A stretch of DNA of 64,000 nt, from positions 13,353,298 through 13,417,297 of the forward strand of contig OX465583.1 of NCBI GenBank assembly GCA_950022655.1. The letters run 5' to 3'. The translations under genes were made by a program, and so were the position numbers. Source of the stretch: Alentia gelatinosa. Its lineage: Eukaryota; Annelida; Polychaeta; Phyllodocida; Polynoidae. Below the pieces are notes generated by a model. The model was not told the origin of the DNA. It saw only the letters and a program-made list of their open reading frames with translations, and did not search any database. Of the stretch, positions 10,372-19,690 are shown in pieces (position 1 is the stretch's first letter; every line of letters begins with the position of its first letter).

Positions 10372-10731
10372 ATATACACAATATTACCATGATTTCGATC
10401 TGAGTGGCCGTATTCTCCGCGTAGTTGACGCGTAGTAATATTCCGAGCGATAGCGAGGAGTATTGCGTAGCGTCAACTACAAGGAGAATACGGCCACACA
10501 GATCGAAATTATGGTAATATTGTATTTATTACTCACTTATTTTTAAGTTTAAGCAAAAAATATGATCGTTAGAAAACTTTTCAACGTAATTAATAAGTTA
10601 TGTTTGGGACTACTTTCATCTCAAAAATCCGTATCCTCCTAGGAGGGTACGGAGCTCCGTATCCTCCTCAGTAGCGATCTGTAATCTCCATAGGCTTAGT
10701 ATGGAGACTCCGTATCAGGTGGGTAATAAAG
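10372..10731 (+). mobile_element. HM element, class A, stem type k, complete
   Basis: Hairpin arms TTTCGATCTGAGTGGCCGTA and TACGGCCACACAGATCGAAA. The apical loop is GAGCGATAGCGA, whose centre GCGATAGC is a GNNA-type tip. The module opens ATTTATTACTCAC, contains TCCTCCTAGGAGG, and closes TCTCCATAGG..AGGTGGGTAATAA. It is the reference copy for the half element at 6556. Confidence 0.85.
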
Positions 10732-11388
10732 CCTATGATCCATGGGCGCCGCCATGACGCCCCCTGAGTAGGTGTTCTTCACTAATGGAGGTGAAAAAGT
10801 AGGTGTTCTTCACTAAAGGAGGTGGAAAAGAAGTGAGTGATAATTGGGAAATGTCACAACTTTAGCCTTGCTCACATATTTATATAAAGTGTTCCATATG
10901 GAAAATATCATGTCTTGGGTCTAATCATTATGTCATCCTGCTTTGGGATGGGTGTAGAGAGTCAAGGGAACCATGGTAAAATATTGAAAGGCAGTTGAAT
11001 TTCGTTAGAACAAAGAGCCAGAATACAGGTTTGTCCCCCCACCAACTAGTGACTGCTTCGTGAACTAACAATGGCTCTGTCCCCTATAACACAGAATCGT
11101 CCCGAGTTCTTAGGGTCTAGTATGTGCTATTTATCTCAACCCATTACCTTGTAATGACATTAATTTGGGTTACACAATATAATCACATCCATTTCAGTGA
11201 GACTGATGATGGGGTCAATGAAATATTAAATGACTTAATAGTATTGTGAAATAACCTGTGAGTGTTTTAGTGAACGGTTCACTAGTAGTTTTCAGCGAGT
11301 TTTTCGATCAGATATGGCAGTCTGTCAGACTCTTATTACCATAATATATAGACTGATCAGTTAGTGATTAGACAACCATCAATATTGT
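10732..11388. other. No gene recognised; short 30-bp direct repeat
   Basis: TAGGTGTTCTTCACTAA with flanking GGAGGTG occurs twice in tandem at about 10770-10830. The rest is unremarkable. Confidence 0.5.
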
Positions 11389-11606
11389 TTGTTTGTTTGT
11401 TTAGTTTAACGTCCAATATGCTCTATTGGACTTACTTTGGGTTTGACCCAATCTATGCCATGAATTTAGGTAGAAATCTCACCCCTACACATTCACTAAG
11501 GTGAGAGTTCTTTTACTTCCTACACCAGATAGACATGGTATGAGGATTGGCCTTTGATAAAGCAGTAAATCTACCAATGCTGCGGGTGAAGGAGAAAAGT
11601 GACCTG
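11389..11606 (-). mobile_element. SINE family S1, tail type B, 5'-truncated
   Basis: (TTTG)n and AGTTTAACGTCCAATATG on plus mark the type B tail. The core follows, and the copy stops after GGGTGAAGGAGAAAAGTG before the tRNA-like head. Confidence 0.8.
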
Positions 11607-12184
11607 CACCATGCAAAACCTTCCTTAGAAAAACATAATGGAGAATTTTCCTACAGCCCATGAAAACGACATTGATTAATTGAGTTCCCTTTAAAATCTG
11701 TCGGTGATGCCGCCGACTGCACATCGGTATCAAGTAAGTGGTGAGGGTGCTGCGAATGCCTTGTTTCTACTGAATTTTATCTCCATATCGTTTTAAATTC
11801 CCATCTAAAACCTTGAGCCTCACTGATGGAATCAAAGCAATTTGATTCTGTTGGTGGTTGGCCAAGGTTGACCAAGTCGGTCGGTGGTGGCCTTCTCGCA
11901 CAATCTAGGTGAGCATTCCCTACATGTCTGTTTTTCATTCACTGATCTGGCGTCGGTATACCAAAAATAATCGATCAATCTCTGAAATCCTGGCTGCTGA
12001 TTGGTCAATCGCATATGGGGTCATCTAGCATCACTCCGCCACAACCATAGCGTAGAATTGACATTTCACCGGAATAAGAGTTGAGTATTTCATTTTATTT
12101 TCGGTCCAGTTCTATATTTATATAAGTTATTAATTAATTAATTAACCAATTTGATTCTGTCCGTCGCAGACCAAGTGGGTCGGT
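11607..12184. other. No feature recognised
   Basis: Nothing assignable. A short TTAATTAA-rich run occurs at about 12127-12145. Confidence 0.5.
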
Positions 12185-12605
12185 GGTGGCCTTATTATTT
12201 ACGATCCATGTATACAAAGACCCCATTGAATATGTATGGGGATTCGGTAAACCATGACCCATTATATAAAACATGTCAGATACCATAACTGTGGTATACG
12301 GATTCAAATCTGTGGTATATGGCCTCAAAACAATGGTGTACGGGAAAAATAGTCCTTTTGTGATATAGAGCAAAGAAATAGTCCCTATTGCTATACCCTT
12401 TGATATGGCTGGGTTACTGGGTTTAATTTATTCGAAAAGATGGATAGTAAATGCAACAAACGTAGGTTATGTGGACAGGCGGCTCTGTAAACCACTCGAG
12501 GTTGACGTCGTAATACACTCTCTAGCGCTCGTGTATTACTACACGTCAACCCATCGTGGTTTACGGTCGCTTGTCCACAAAACCATCGTTTATTGTCTAT
12601 TTATA
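12185..12605 (-). mobile_element. HM element, class A family 2, inverted copy
   Basis: The module comes first on plus and contains the inverted GTATACCA units (12270-12350). The hairpin with arms GGACAGGCGGCTCTGTAAACC and its complement at 12550-12580 follows. The apex is TAATACACTCTCTAGCGCTCGTGTATTA. The signature end is degenerate, reading TTATTTACGATCCATG. Confidence 0.8.
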
Positions 12606-12957
12606 CGATTCTCGATGAACACAATTGCTGTGTCGCCCCAGTATGAGTTTCATGGTCGCAGTTTGTCACATCTTCTGTTGCCTACAGTTCGGAGTCACTG
12701 AGGTGCTCATTTAGACAGCGGAGCAGCTCACAGAGCCAGGCCCGACTCAACCTACAAATATTCAGTTCCGGATTATCCTGCCGCTCTTACAACCTTAACG
12801 GGAGCAGAGAACATGTATGAAGAGTTTCAGGATCCCTCTCCCTGCGGAGCTTAGCTTTTTGGTCCCGAGAATCTGTTTGGAGACAGGTCTTATTCTGCTT
12901 TGAGCAATCATTGGAGAGCGGGGTGGTGTTTTGTGTGGTGATGTCCGCCTGTACACA
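12606..12957. other. No feature recognised
   Basis: No repeat or coding signature seen. Confidence 0.5.
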
Positions 12958-13347
12958 CACTGCACGAAAACCATAATTTTACACATGAATGTGCCGGGCG
13001 TATATAAGTAGGTATTTTGCGTCTACAAGGTCTTCTTAATCCCCGTGTGTATACACCTCATCTGTAGGCTTATATAAGCATCCAGTGAAGAGGACTTCAC
13101 TGAGAGCGGGCGGGGGTAGGTGGCGGGGGTGGGGCTTCCTACTGAGGACACCTGTACTTCTACCAACACAAAGGGGCGGGGGCAGAGGGTATTTTCTCTC
13201 ATATACGCCGGGTGTGAAATACAGCCAAGACGCGTCTGTCGTATATAAGGCCTGGGCGTATATAAATGAAAACAAGTCAATATTCAGCCAATACATGCAC
13301 TTCCGTGATGGCGTATATATGAATAAAACGGTGGTTTTCGTGCAGTG
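12958..13347. mobile_element. CACTG-ended inverted-repeat element, GC-rich core
   Basis: The ends CACTGCACGAAAACCA and TGGTTTTCGTGCAGTG are perfect 16-bp inverted repeats. Subterminal GCGTATATA motifs occur in both halves and point inward. CACTG ends suggest a CACTA/EnSpm-type or Chapaev-type transposon. The flanks (ACA left, ACG right) do not give a clean target duplication. The G-rich core has overlapping 85-87-codon frames without domains, so it looks non-autonomous. Confidence 0.65.
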
Positions 13348-13774
13348 ACGTGGAAAGCCTTATGCGGGCTGCGACTATTGTGACCGCGGATATGATACTC
13401 ACTGTGGTGTGTGATTGTATGAAGATGTCCATCAGGATCTTCCCTTTATGTGGCGTTTTCATTTGTGTCGCCGTTTTTATGAGACTGCCTGTTGCGTGAT
13501 AGCCAGGGTCCGAGAGTCGCTATTGCTGAGACTCAGTTCATAAGGCGATTGCAGGAGTGTGGTTTTTTTTTGACAGATTACACTGCTGGGACAAACTAGG
13601 GTATTGTATAAACGAGTCCGGGCTGTCTAAATGTCATAGTTGATAATTGTCTTGGTTTTAACTCGGAAAAAGATAAGCTTTTTTCCCCTTATTAATCTTT
13701 ATTCATTTCTGTCGATGGATCGGTCTTCCAATGAATGCATGGATAGTCAAACACTTGGTTTACAGGTCTCTTGT
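13348..13774. other. No feature recognised
   Basis: Nothing assignable seen. Confidence 0.5.
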
Positions 13775-13935
13775 GCATATATGTAAGATAGGCCTGCCAA
13801 TGTATCATTTATCTAGTATTGGTGTAACTGTGTTAGTTAAGCTATATCTAAAGTATTCTTGACGTGATATGCATGTACGACACACCAAATTGGAGCTGGA
13901 ATACCATAGTACATAATACAAACACTGTTATTTAT
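13775..13935 (+). repeat. Dispersed repeat D1, copy 1
   Basis: GGCCTGCCAATGTAT, then TATATCTAAA and GATATGCATGTA.GACACA, are shared in the same order with 55525-55690. The copies are clearly diverged. No termini recognised. Confidence 0.6.
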
Positions 13936-13954
13936 ATAGAAATAATTCATACGG

Positions 13955-14090
13955 GTATTATAAACGCATTACTTTCATACACTCAGTGATCCGATGCTAG
14001 AGAATACGTTGCAAGGGGGTTGTTTGGCTGCAGGCATTGCGTAACCAACCAGATAAGGTGCGACACCGGCCAGTGGATAAAGGTCTATTC
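13955..14090 (+). repeat. Dispersed repeat D2, copy 1
   Basis: The stretch containing ACTTTCATACACTCAGTGAT and GTGCGACACCGGCC recurs at 51505-51655 with about 85-90 percent apparent similarity. No terminal repeats seen. Confidence 0.65.
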
Positions 14091-14119
14091 TAATGTCCGT
14101 TGAAGGGGTAAGATAAATA

Positions 14120-14402
14120 CTATCATGAAACATCATGACATTTCATATGATTGTTTATATGGCATGAGTTATCATCGCGGAATGATATCACGAAGCGGAG
14201 CTGAGTGATATCTGTAGCAGAAGACAACCAATGGCATGTAAACAATCATATGAGATTGAGTGATGTTTAGATTTTATCCTGCCCTGTCTTTTGTTTTTAA
14301 CTTCATATGTCACCAGTGGCATATATATATTTTATGGCATAACCGTGGCATACTATCCCACCATGTTAAGTCTATGGAGATTTATATGCGGGGTAGGATA
14401 AA
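14120..14402 (+). mobile_element. HM element, class B, stem type g
   Basis: Hairpin arms CATATGATTGTTTA and TAAACAATCATATG. The apex is GATATCAC, loop GAAGCGGAGCTGA, GTGATATC; GCGGAGC keeps the GNA tip. The module opens TTATCCTGCCC, holds a GGCATA..TGGCATA pair, and closes GTCTATGGAG..GGGGTAGGATAA at 14402. The next element starts at the following base. Confidence 0.85.
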
Positions 14403-14575
14403 GAACCGCACTCGAATCGTAAATAAACAATACTCCACTCGTTTGGATGGGCCGTAATCATCACTTGGCTTTACCTCGTTGACGATTGCGGTGCATGCTG
14501 ACCCATGGAGTATTGTCCCTTTAATGTTATTTCTATGGCTAAACTTGTACCAGGGGTGAGATAATGGGGTCAGCA
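14403..14575 (+). mobile_element. HM element, class B, stem type f, internally deleted
   Basis: GAACCGCACTCGAATCGT opens the hairpin, immediately after the GATAA end of the previous element. Arms ACTCCACTCGTTTGGATGG and CCCATGGAGT remain. Read on minus, the apex contains GTAAAGC rather than GCGAAGC. The outer right arm and the start of the module are missing, and it closes TTCCTATGG-like then GGGGTGAGATAA. The fuller copy is at 54024-54366. Confidence 0.75.
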
Positions 14576-14922
14576 GAGCGCCAGTGTTGATGACAGGACA
14601 GGGTGGTGGTCGGTCGGGTGGATAATGGGTGTGGCTGGATGTTGATAATGCTGCCTGATTGTGCACTACAGAAAGGCACAAAGGCAGGTCGCCCATGGCA
14701 ATTGTTGAATAATGCAAATCCCATTAGTACATCAGTGAAAACGGGTGGTCACAGGTAATACAAACTGTCTGCTTCTAAACTAAACCTCTTTAGGAATGAC
14801 GTATATGCAGCTACTCGAACTCTGGATCATATCGCACCAGGGATAATGTAAAACCACCTGAGACAGACATCGTCATGCTTCTAGATCCTCCTTATAACAT
14901 CAGAATGGAGACGACATCTACA
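14576..14922. other. No feature recognised
   Basis: No signature seen. Confidence 0.5.
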
Positions 14923-14926
14923 TTAA

Positions 14927-15491
14927 AGGGATATCGGACAATTTGGCATGAAACTTGAAACCCATGTCATTTTCCTGAAATTTGAACAAGATGATCTCCA
15001 AATGTTCTAGTACACATATCTAGCTTAAAATTTGGGGGATTTATTTGTTTGTTTGTTTGGGTAGTTTAATGTCCAATGTGTTCAATTAGACTTATTTTTG
15101 ATTTAGAGTTCAATATTAATACACTTCTATAATAGAATATATAGAAATTCTAAGAAGCAGTTTTTCACATAGTAAAACCCATGTCAGTTTCCTCAAACTT
15201 TCACAGAATATAGTAGGTGTATAGTACTACACATTTAAGTTTTAAAAACCGTAGGTTTCCGTTCTTATTTTTGAATAAATTGAAGAAAACCATATTTTTC
15301 TGTACATTACCTATGTAAATGAAGCAAATGCAAATTAGCCAATAATACCCATTCAAATTGGATAAACTAGACAAAACATTGAATCTAGTCATTTGTGAAT
15401 TAGAATAAATCCCAAGAAACCAGTTTTGACTTGTAATTGACAATATCTAAAAATCACTAGGTGGCACCTGTACGAATTGTCCGATATGCCT
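14927..15491. mobile_element. TTAA-flanked element, copy 1 (piggyBac/Kolobok-like)
   Basis: TTAA at 14923-14926 and 15492-15495 bracket inverted ends AGGGATATCGGACAATT and AATTGTCCGATATGCCT. TTAA targets are used by piggyBac and Kolobok transposons, and I cannot choose between them from the ends. It is non-coding. A SINE tail fragment lies inside at about 15045-15100 and is absent from the second copy at 17137. Confidence 0.75.
15045..15100 (-). mobile_element. SINE family S1, tail type B fragment
   Basis: (TTTG)n followed by GGTAGTTTAATGTCCAATG and GTTCAATTAGACTTA. Only the tail is present. The homologous TTAA element at 17137-17774 has no such segment, so this is an insertion. Confidence 0.75.
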
Positions 15492-15495
15492 TTAA

Positions 15496-15832
15496 CATAG
15501 CCAATGGCCCATTAAAGATAGATCTGCCGTGTTAGGAATGATAACGTAACTGTAGATGATACGTAACTGTTTCACGTGGAACCCTAATGTGACCCACATA
15601 TGTGAGAGCGACCATGCCCGCCCGTACTTAATGACGGTCACGATCAGTTGACTAGGCATACATATATAATTACTCTAATAGTCCTGTTGGAAATGCACAA
15701 ATTGGTCACGGCAAATTGGTAACCTACTGTCAATGAGGCGGTCGAATTAACCGTTATGCTGTCACAACTGACGTTCATGGCTGTATTTGAAATAACAGAC
15801 ATAGAGTATTTGGTACGTTATGGTCGGGATGT
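15496..15832. other. No feature recognised
   Basis: Nothing assignable seen. Confidence 0.5.
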
Positions 15833-16095
15833 TATCTCACCCCGGTATTTCTCTCCATAGGATTAACGTTATCATCTCACTCCTGGTATTTTTACTCCAT
15901 AGACTTGGCATTGGGATTGGGAACTCACTCATTGAGTATTCAAAAAGAAACTCAATGGGGCATTATATCACAACGGTTAGCCCATTAGTCAATGTGAACG
16001 GTGAGATAAACTCAGTTTGCTTCGTGATTTATCTGCAGTCAAACTCGGTGGAGTATGGACCAAGTTATTTTCATCTTGTGAGTTTCCTTTTAATT
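15833..16095 (-). mobile_element. HM element, class B, hairpin half lost
   Basis: TTATCTCACCCCGG and, 35 bp later, a second module start TTATCATCTCACTCCTGG show one partial module abutting another. The second continues to GGTGAGATAA at 16014. Only the right arm of a type-b hairpin (AACTCGGTGGAGTATGGACC to TTCATCTTGTGAG) follows, with remnants of the loop strand at TTGCTTCGTG. Confidence 0.75.
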
Positions 16096-16324
16096 TCTAT
16101 ACACCACAGATACATAACTGAGAATTACAATCTGTTTCCTCTAGATCCCACACAGCTCGAGCCATGTACATGATGGGCTGACCTTTAGCCTCTCCGCAGC
16201 TCCCTACACCTCTGTGTATACCATTCTCTGTTGAACTCATTGTGACATGGAATGATGAGCGTTGTGTATTATTAATGTTGGCTGTGACAATGCCACTACA
16301 TGCGCGAAGTGGACTGATGGACAT

Positions 16325-16602
16325 AGACAATAATCGAGGGTTTTGTGGACAGGCGGCCGTAAACCACGAGAGGTTGACGCGTAATAATACAAGAGCATCA
16401 GCGAGTTTATTACGATGTCAACCTCGAGTGGTTTACAGAGCCGCATGTCCGCAAAACTATCGTTTGTTGTATTCATTATCCATCTTCTCGAGTAAATTAG
16501 TCCCATGAATTGCTACATTAAAGGGTATATCAATAAGGACTATTTCTTTTGCTTAAAACAGTGCAATTGGAGTTTTTTCCCGTATACCATTCATTTCGCT
16601 GG
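16325..16602 (+). mobile_element. HM element, class A family 2, module truncated
   Basis: Hairpin arms GGACAGGCGGCCGTAAACC and GGTTTACAGAGCCGCATGTCC. The apex is TAATACAAGAGCATCAGCGAGTTTATTA. The module opens TATTCATTATCCATC and breaks off after CCCGTATACC at about 16595. Confidence 0.8.
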
Positions 16603-17136
16603 GTCAGTAAGTGAAAACTTCTACCCTCCGCGACTATTTGATATCTACAGACGCACAGTCAGTGGTACCACCGCCAGACTTCTAGGACAACTAAAAAAAA
16701 TCTCCGCCGTTTTCGTCGGCCATTGGAAACGGACTTTTTCTCCTGACAGGGTGTGCGAGTGTGTATGTGGGAATGTATGCATATATAATTTACTTGCACT
16801 AGGGCCGACAGGGATTGTAGGGGATAGTTGGGGGTGGCTTTGTCGGTGGACCTCCAGGTACGCATTAGGAACACCCGCGTGGGTACCCCACTCGCGGGGC
16901 CGCCCGGGAGACACCGGGAGGAGACCGAGGGGAGGCCGAGGGGAGGCCGGGGGGAGGCCGAGGGGACCCGGCCGGCCACCTGTACCGGACAACCCGGCAC
17001 AAATGCTCTTTTCCCTAAGCTACTTACATCTGTACTGCAATAACCCAAACGCAGCGCCCGCCTACCTTCTCGCCCACACAGGCGGATGGAAGATTAACCT
17101 TAACCCGGAACGTCACTTGCACTAATTACTGTTGTT
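16603..17136. other. GC-rich low-complexity tract
   Basis: At 16900-16970 near-tandem GGGGAGGCCGA units form an imperfect short repeat. The longest open frame of the window (206 codons, plus) runs from the HM element into this tract. Its Gly/Arg/Pro-rich centre is translation of the simple repeat, so I do not call a gene. Confidence 0.5.
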
Positions 17137-17774
17137 TAACATCCTACAATTCACAATGGCGCCACCTGGTGATTCTAAAATATTATAAGAGGACTCCCTC
17201 GGAAAAAAAATCGGCATCCCGATTTTCGTAAATCGGGCCCCGATTTCTTCGAATTTTAGTTTTTTAAATGTATTCTAAACATTGTCAATTATCAGTTAAA
17301 ACTGGTTCTTTGTGATTCATTTAATTCTTAATAAGCAAATTTCACTTCTTGCCAAGTTTATCTAAACTTAATAGGTAAAATAGTTCAGTTTATATTTGTT
17401 TGCTTCACATAGGAAATGTACTCAAAATATGATTTTCTTCACTTCTCTCAAAAACAAGGATGGTGACCTAGGGATTTTAAAACTTAAATGTGCAGTTCAT
17501 GTACTATAAATCCACGATATTCTGGATAAGTTTGAGGAAAATTACGTGAGTTTTACTATGTGGAAATTAACGTTTTAGAATTTCTATATACACATGTATT
17601 CTGTTATAAAATTGTGACCATATTGATCTCTAAATGAAAAACTAGCACGGTAACCTCCAATTTCTTAATCTAGATATGTATTCTACAACACTTTGAGATC
17701 ATCATATGCAATTTTCTAGAAAAATGACATGGGTTTTTACTTTCAAGCCAAATTGTCCGATATGCCTTTAATAA
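17137..17774. mobile_element. TTAA-flanked element, copy 2, inverted and diverged
   Basis: The right end AATTGTCCGATATGCCT followed by TTAA is intact. The left end (ACATCCTACAATTCACAATG then GCCACCTGGTGATTCT) is a degenerate form of the other copy's right end. The internal order matches copy 1 in reverse. A short palindromic patch, ATCGGCATCCCGATTTTCG, near 17210 has no counterpart there. Confidence 0.65.
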
Positions 17775-18484
17775 TAACATTCAAGTTACCTATATTTCAC
17801 GAAACTTGTATCATACATTTCTTTTAAATACTATACGCGTCTGTTCATCCCACATACCTGGTGCGTGTGAATAGCGGACAGGATATGCTACTAGAATAAT
17901 TACCAATATCACAGAGAATCCACAGAATTTCAAAAGTGAAGTAGATGAGTAAAAAAAAAACGTTGTGTATTTGATTATGTACAGCAGATCGCAGGGCGGG
18001 ATCTCCCAGCGGGCCCCTAACAGCCAATTGACATTCTGCCGAGGTGAACATCAAGATTGCGGGCGGCGTTTTTTAGCAGGCAGACAATCAGACACCAAGA
18101 GCCGGGCGCTTGACAAAACACCGGCCACACTGCGTGAAATGTCATTGGCGGCGGCCGCTAAATAACGGCGCTAATTGTCGAGTCCCCTAAACACGGGCGA
18201 TGCCGCCGGGATTGCGGTGTGGGGCTGGGGTGGGCGGAGGACTCGGGGGAACCAGAGGGGGCCGTCTGCGGACACACGAGAGTCGTTCAGAGCCACTCAG
18301 AGCAGAACGGGAGTTGCTCACACACAGCTCAATATCCCTGATTTTAGGTCGCTCCTCAACCATTTGATCATATGAAGCCGCTCCATGCATAATACATACA
18401 AAATATTGCTTGGAAGAGCGATTTGTAATGAGTCGAAGGCAATAAATACTTCTCTTTTTTTTTAAAGACGAAAAAAAAATATCG
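17775..18484. other. No feature recognised
   Basis: A GC-rich stretch at 17990-18330 has only short frames without domains. Confidence 0.5.
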
Positions 18485-19690
18485 ACTGGTCTCAAATACA
18501 AGCGGCTGTATGGAGTTGATGCGTAGTAATATCCAAGCGCATACGAGGATATTGCGCAGAGTCAACTCCGAGGAGCATACAACCGCTTTTATCTGAAACC
18601 AGTCTATATTGTATTTATTATCCACCTTTTCTGGGCAAGTGGCATCTCGATATCAGTTCATTTAAGTTATGCACTATTTTCCCGTACGCACTATTTTTCC
18701 GTATGCGCCACCCGGAGCATACAACATATCCGTATGCGTCAGGTATGTCTATACAAACTCCCTATGTGTTTTCTATGGACACTTTGTATTAGGTGGATAA
18801 TAATATGACATATACCTGTATGTATGCGCAGAGAGTTCGTATAGGTTTACTATCGACACTTTGTACTAGGTGGATGATACATCATATCCGTATGTACCAG
18901 GTATATCCATACAGAGTTCCTATAGGTTTACTATAGACACTCCGGATATATCCATGCAGCTTTCATATAGCTTTACTTTGGACATTCCGGATATGTCCAT
19001 ACAGAGTTCCTATAAGATATTAGGAAAAATATTCCCACTAACTCGGAGATGGGCTAGTCCGGAGCATAAAACATATCTGTATGTGCCGCGTATGTCCATA
19101 CAGAGTTCTTATAGGTTTACTATGGACACTTTGTATTGGGTGGATAATATAACATATCTGTATGCACCGGGTATGTCCATACAGAGTTCCTATATGTTTA
19201 CTATAGACACTTTGTATTCGGTGGGTAATACACCATATTTGTATGCGCCGGGTATGGCCATACAGAGTTCCCAGTTGCACTAGGGACACTTTTTATTAGG
19301 TGGATAGTATAACATATACCTGTATGTATGCGCCTGGTATGTCAAGAGAGAGTTCGTATAGACACTTTGTACTAGGTTGATAATACACCATATCCGTATG
19401 TACCAGGTATATCCATACAGAGTTCCTATAGGTTTACTATTGACACTCCGGGTATGTCCATGCAGCTTTCCTATAGGTTTTACTATGGACATTCCGGATA
19501 TGTCCATACAGAGTTCCTATAAGATATTGGAAAAAATATTCCAATGATGGGCTAGTTCCTATTTAGAAAATAATGAGGCAATTATTTCTGTTTGATTACC
19601 GACATGTTTCGGATCTGTTAGATGATCCTTCTTCGGGGTGTTCCTATAAGTTTACTATGGACACTTTGTATCAAGTGGATAATACATTAA
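18485..19690 (+). mobile_element. HM element, class A family 1, expanded module
   Basis: Hairpin arms GACTGGTCTCAAATACAAGC and GCTTTTATCTGAAACCAGTC around TAATATCCAAGCGCATACGAGGATATTG. The module opens ATTTATTATCCACCTTTTC and is followed by more than ten degenerate repeats of about 75-90 bp with TATGGACACTTTGTATTAGG and GGTATGTCCATACAGAGTTC. The last repeat ends ACACTTTGTATCAAGTGGATAATA at about 19685. Confidence 0.75.
18735..19685 (+). repeat. Degenerate minisatellite inside the HM module
   Basis: Units alternate CATATCYGTATGYRCC..GGTATGTCCATACAGAG with GGTTTACTATGGACA. Spacing varies (about 75-90 bp) and several units are shortened. TAAGATATTRGRAAAAATATTCC appears twice (about 19012 and 19528), which indicates a higher-order duplication of roughly 500 bp. 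Confidence 0.75.

Noticed and set aside
16505..17125. Longest open frame in the window (206 codons, plus).
   Set aside because: It starts inside an HM module and its centre is a translated GGGGAGGCCGA simple repeat. No domain, and overlapping frames of similar length are open on minus.
18870..19283. Plus frame of 137 codons with repeated PGMSIQSSY words.
   Set aside because: Translation of the minisatellite core of an HM element.
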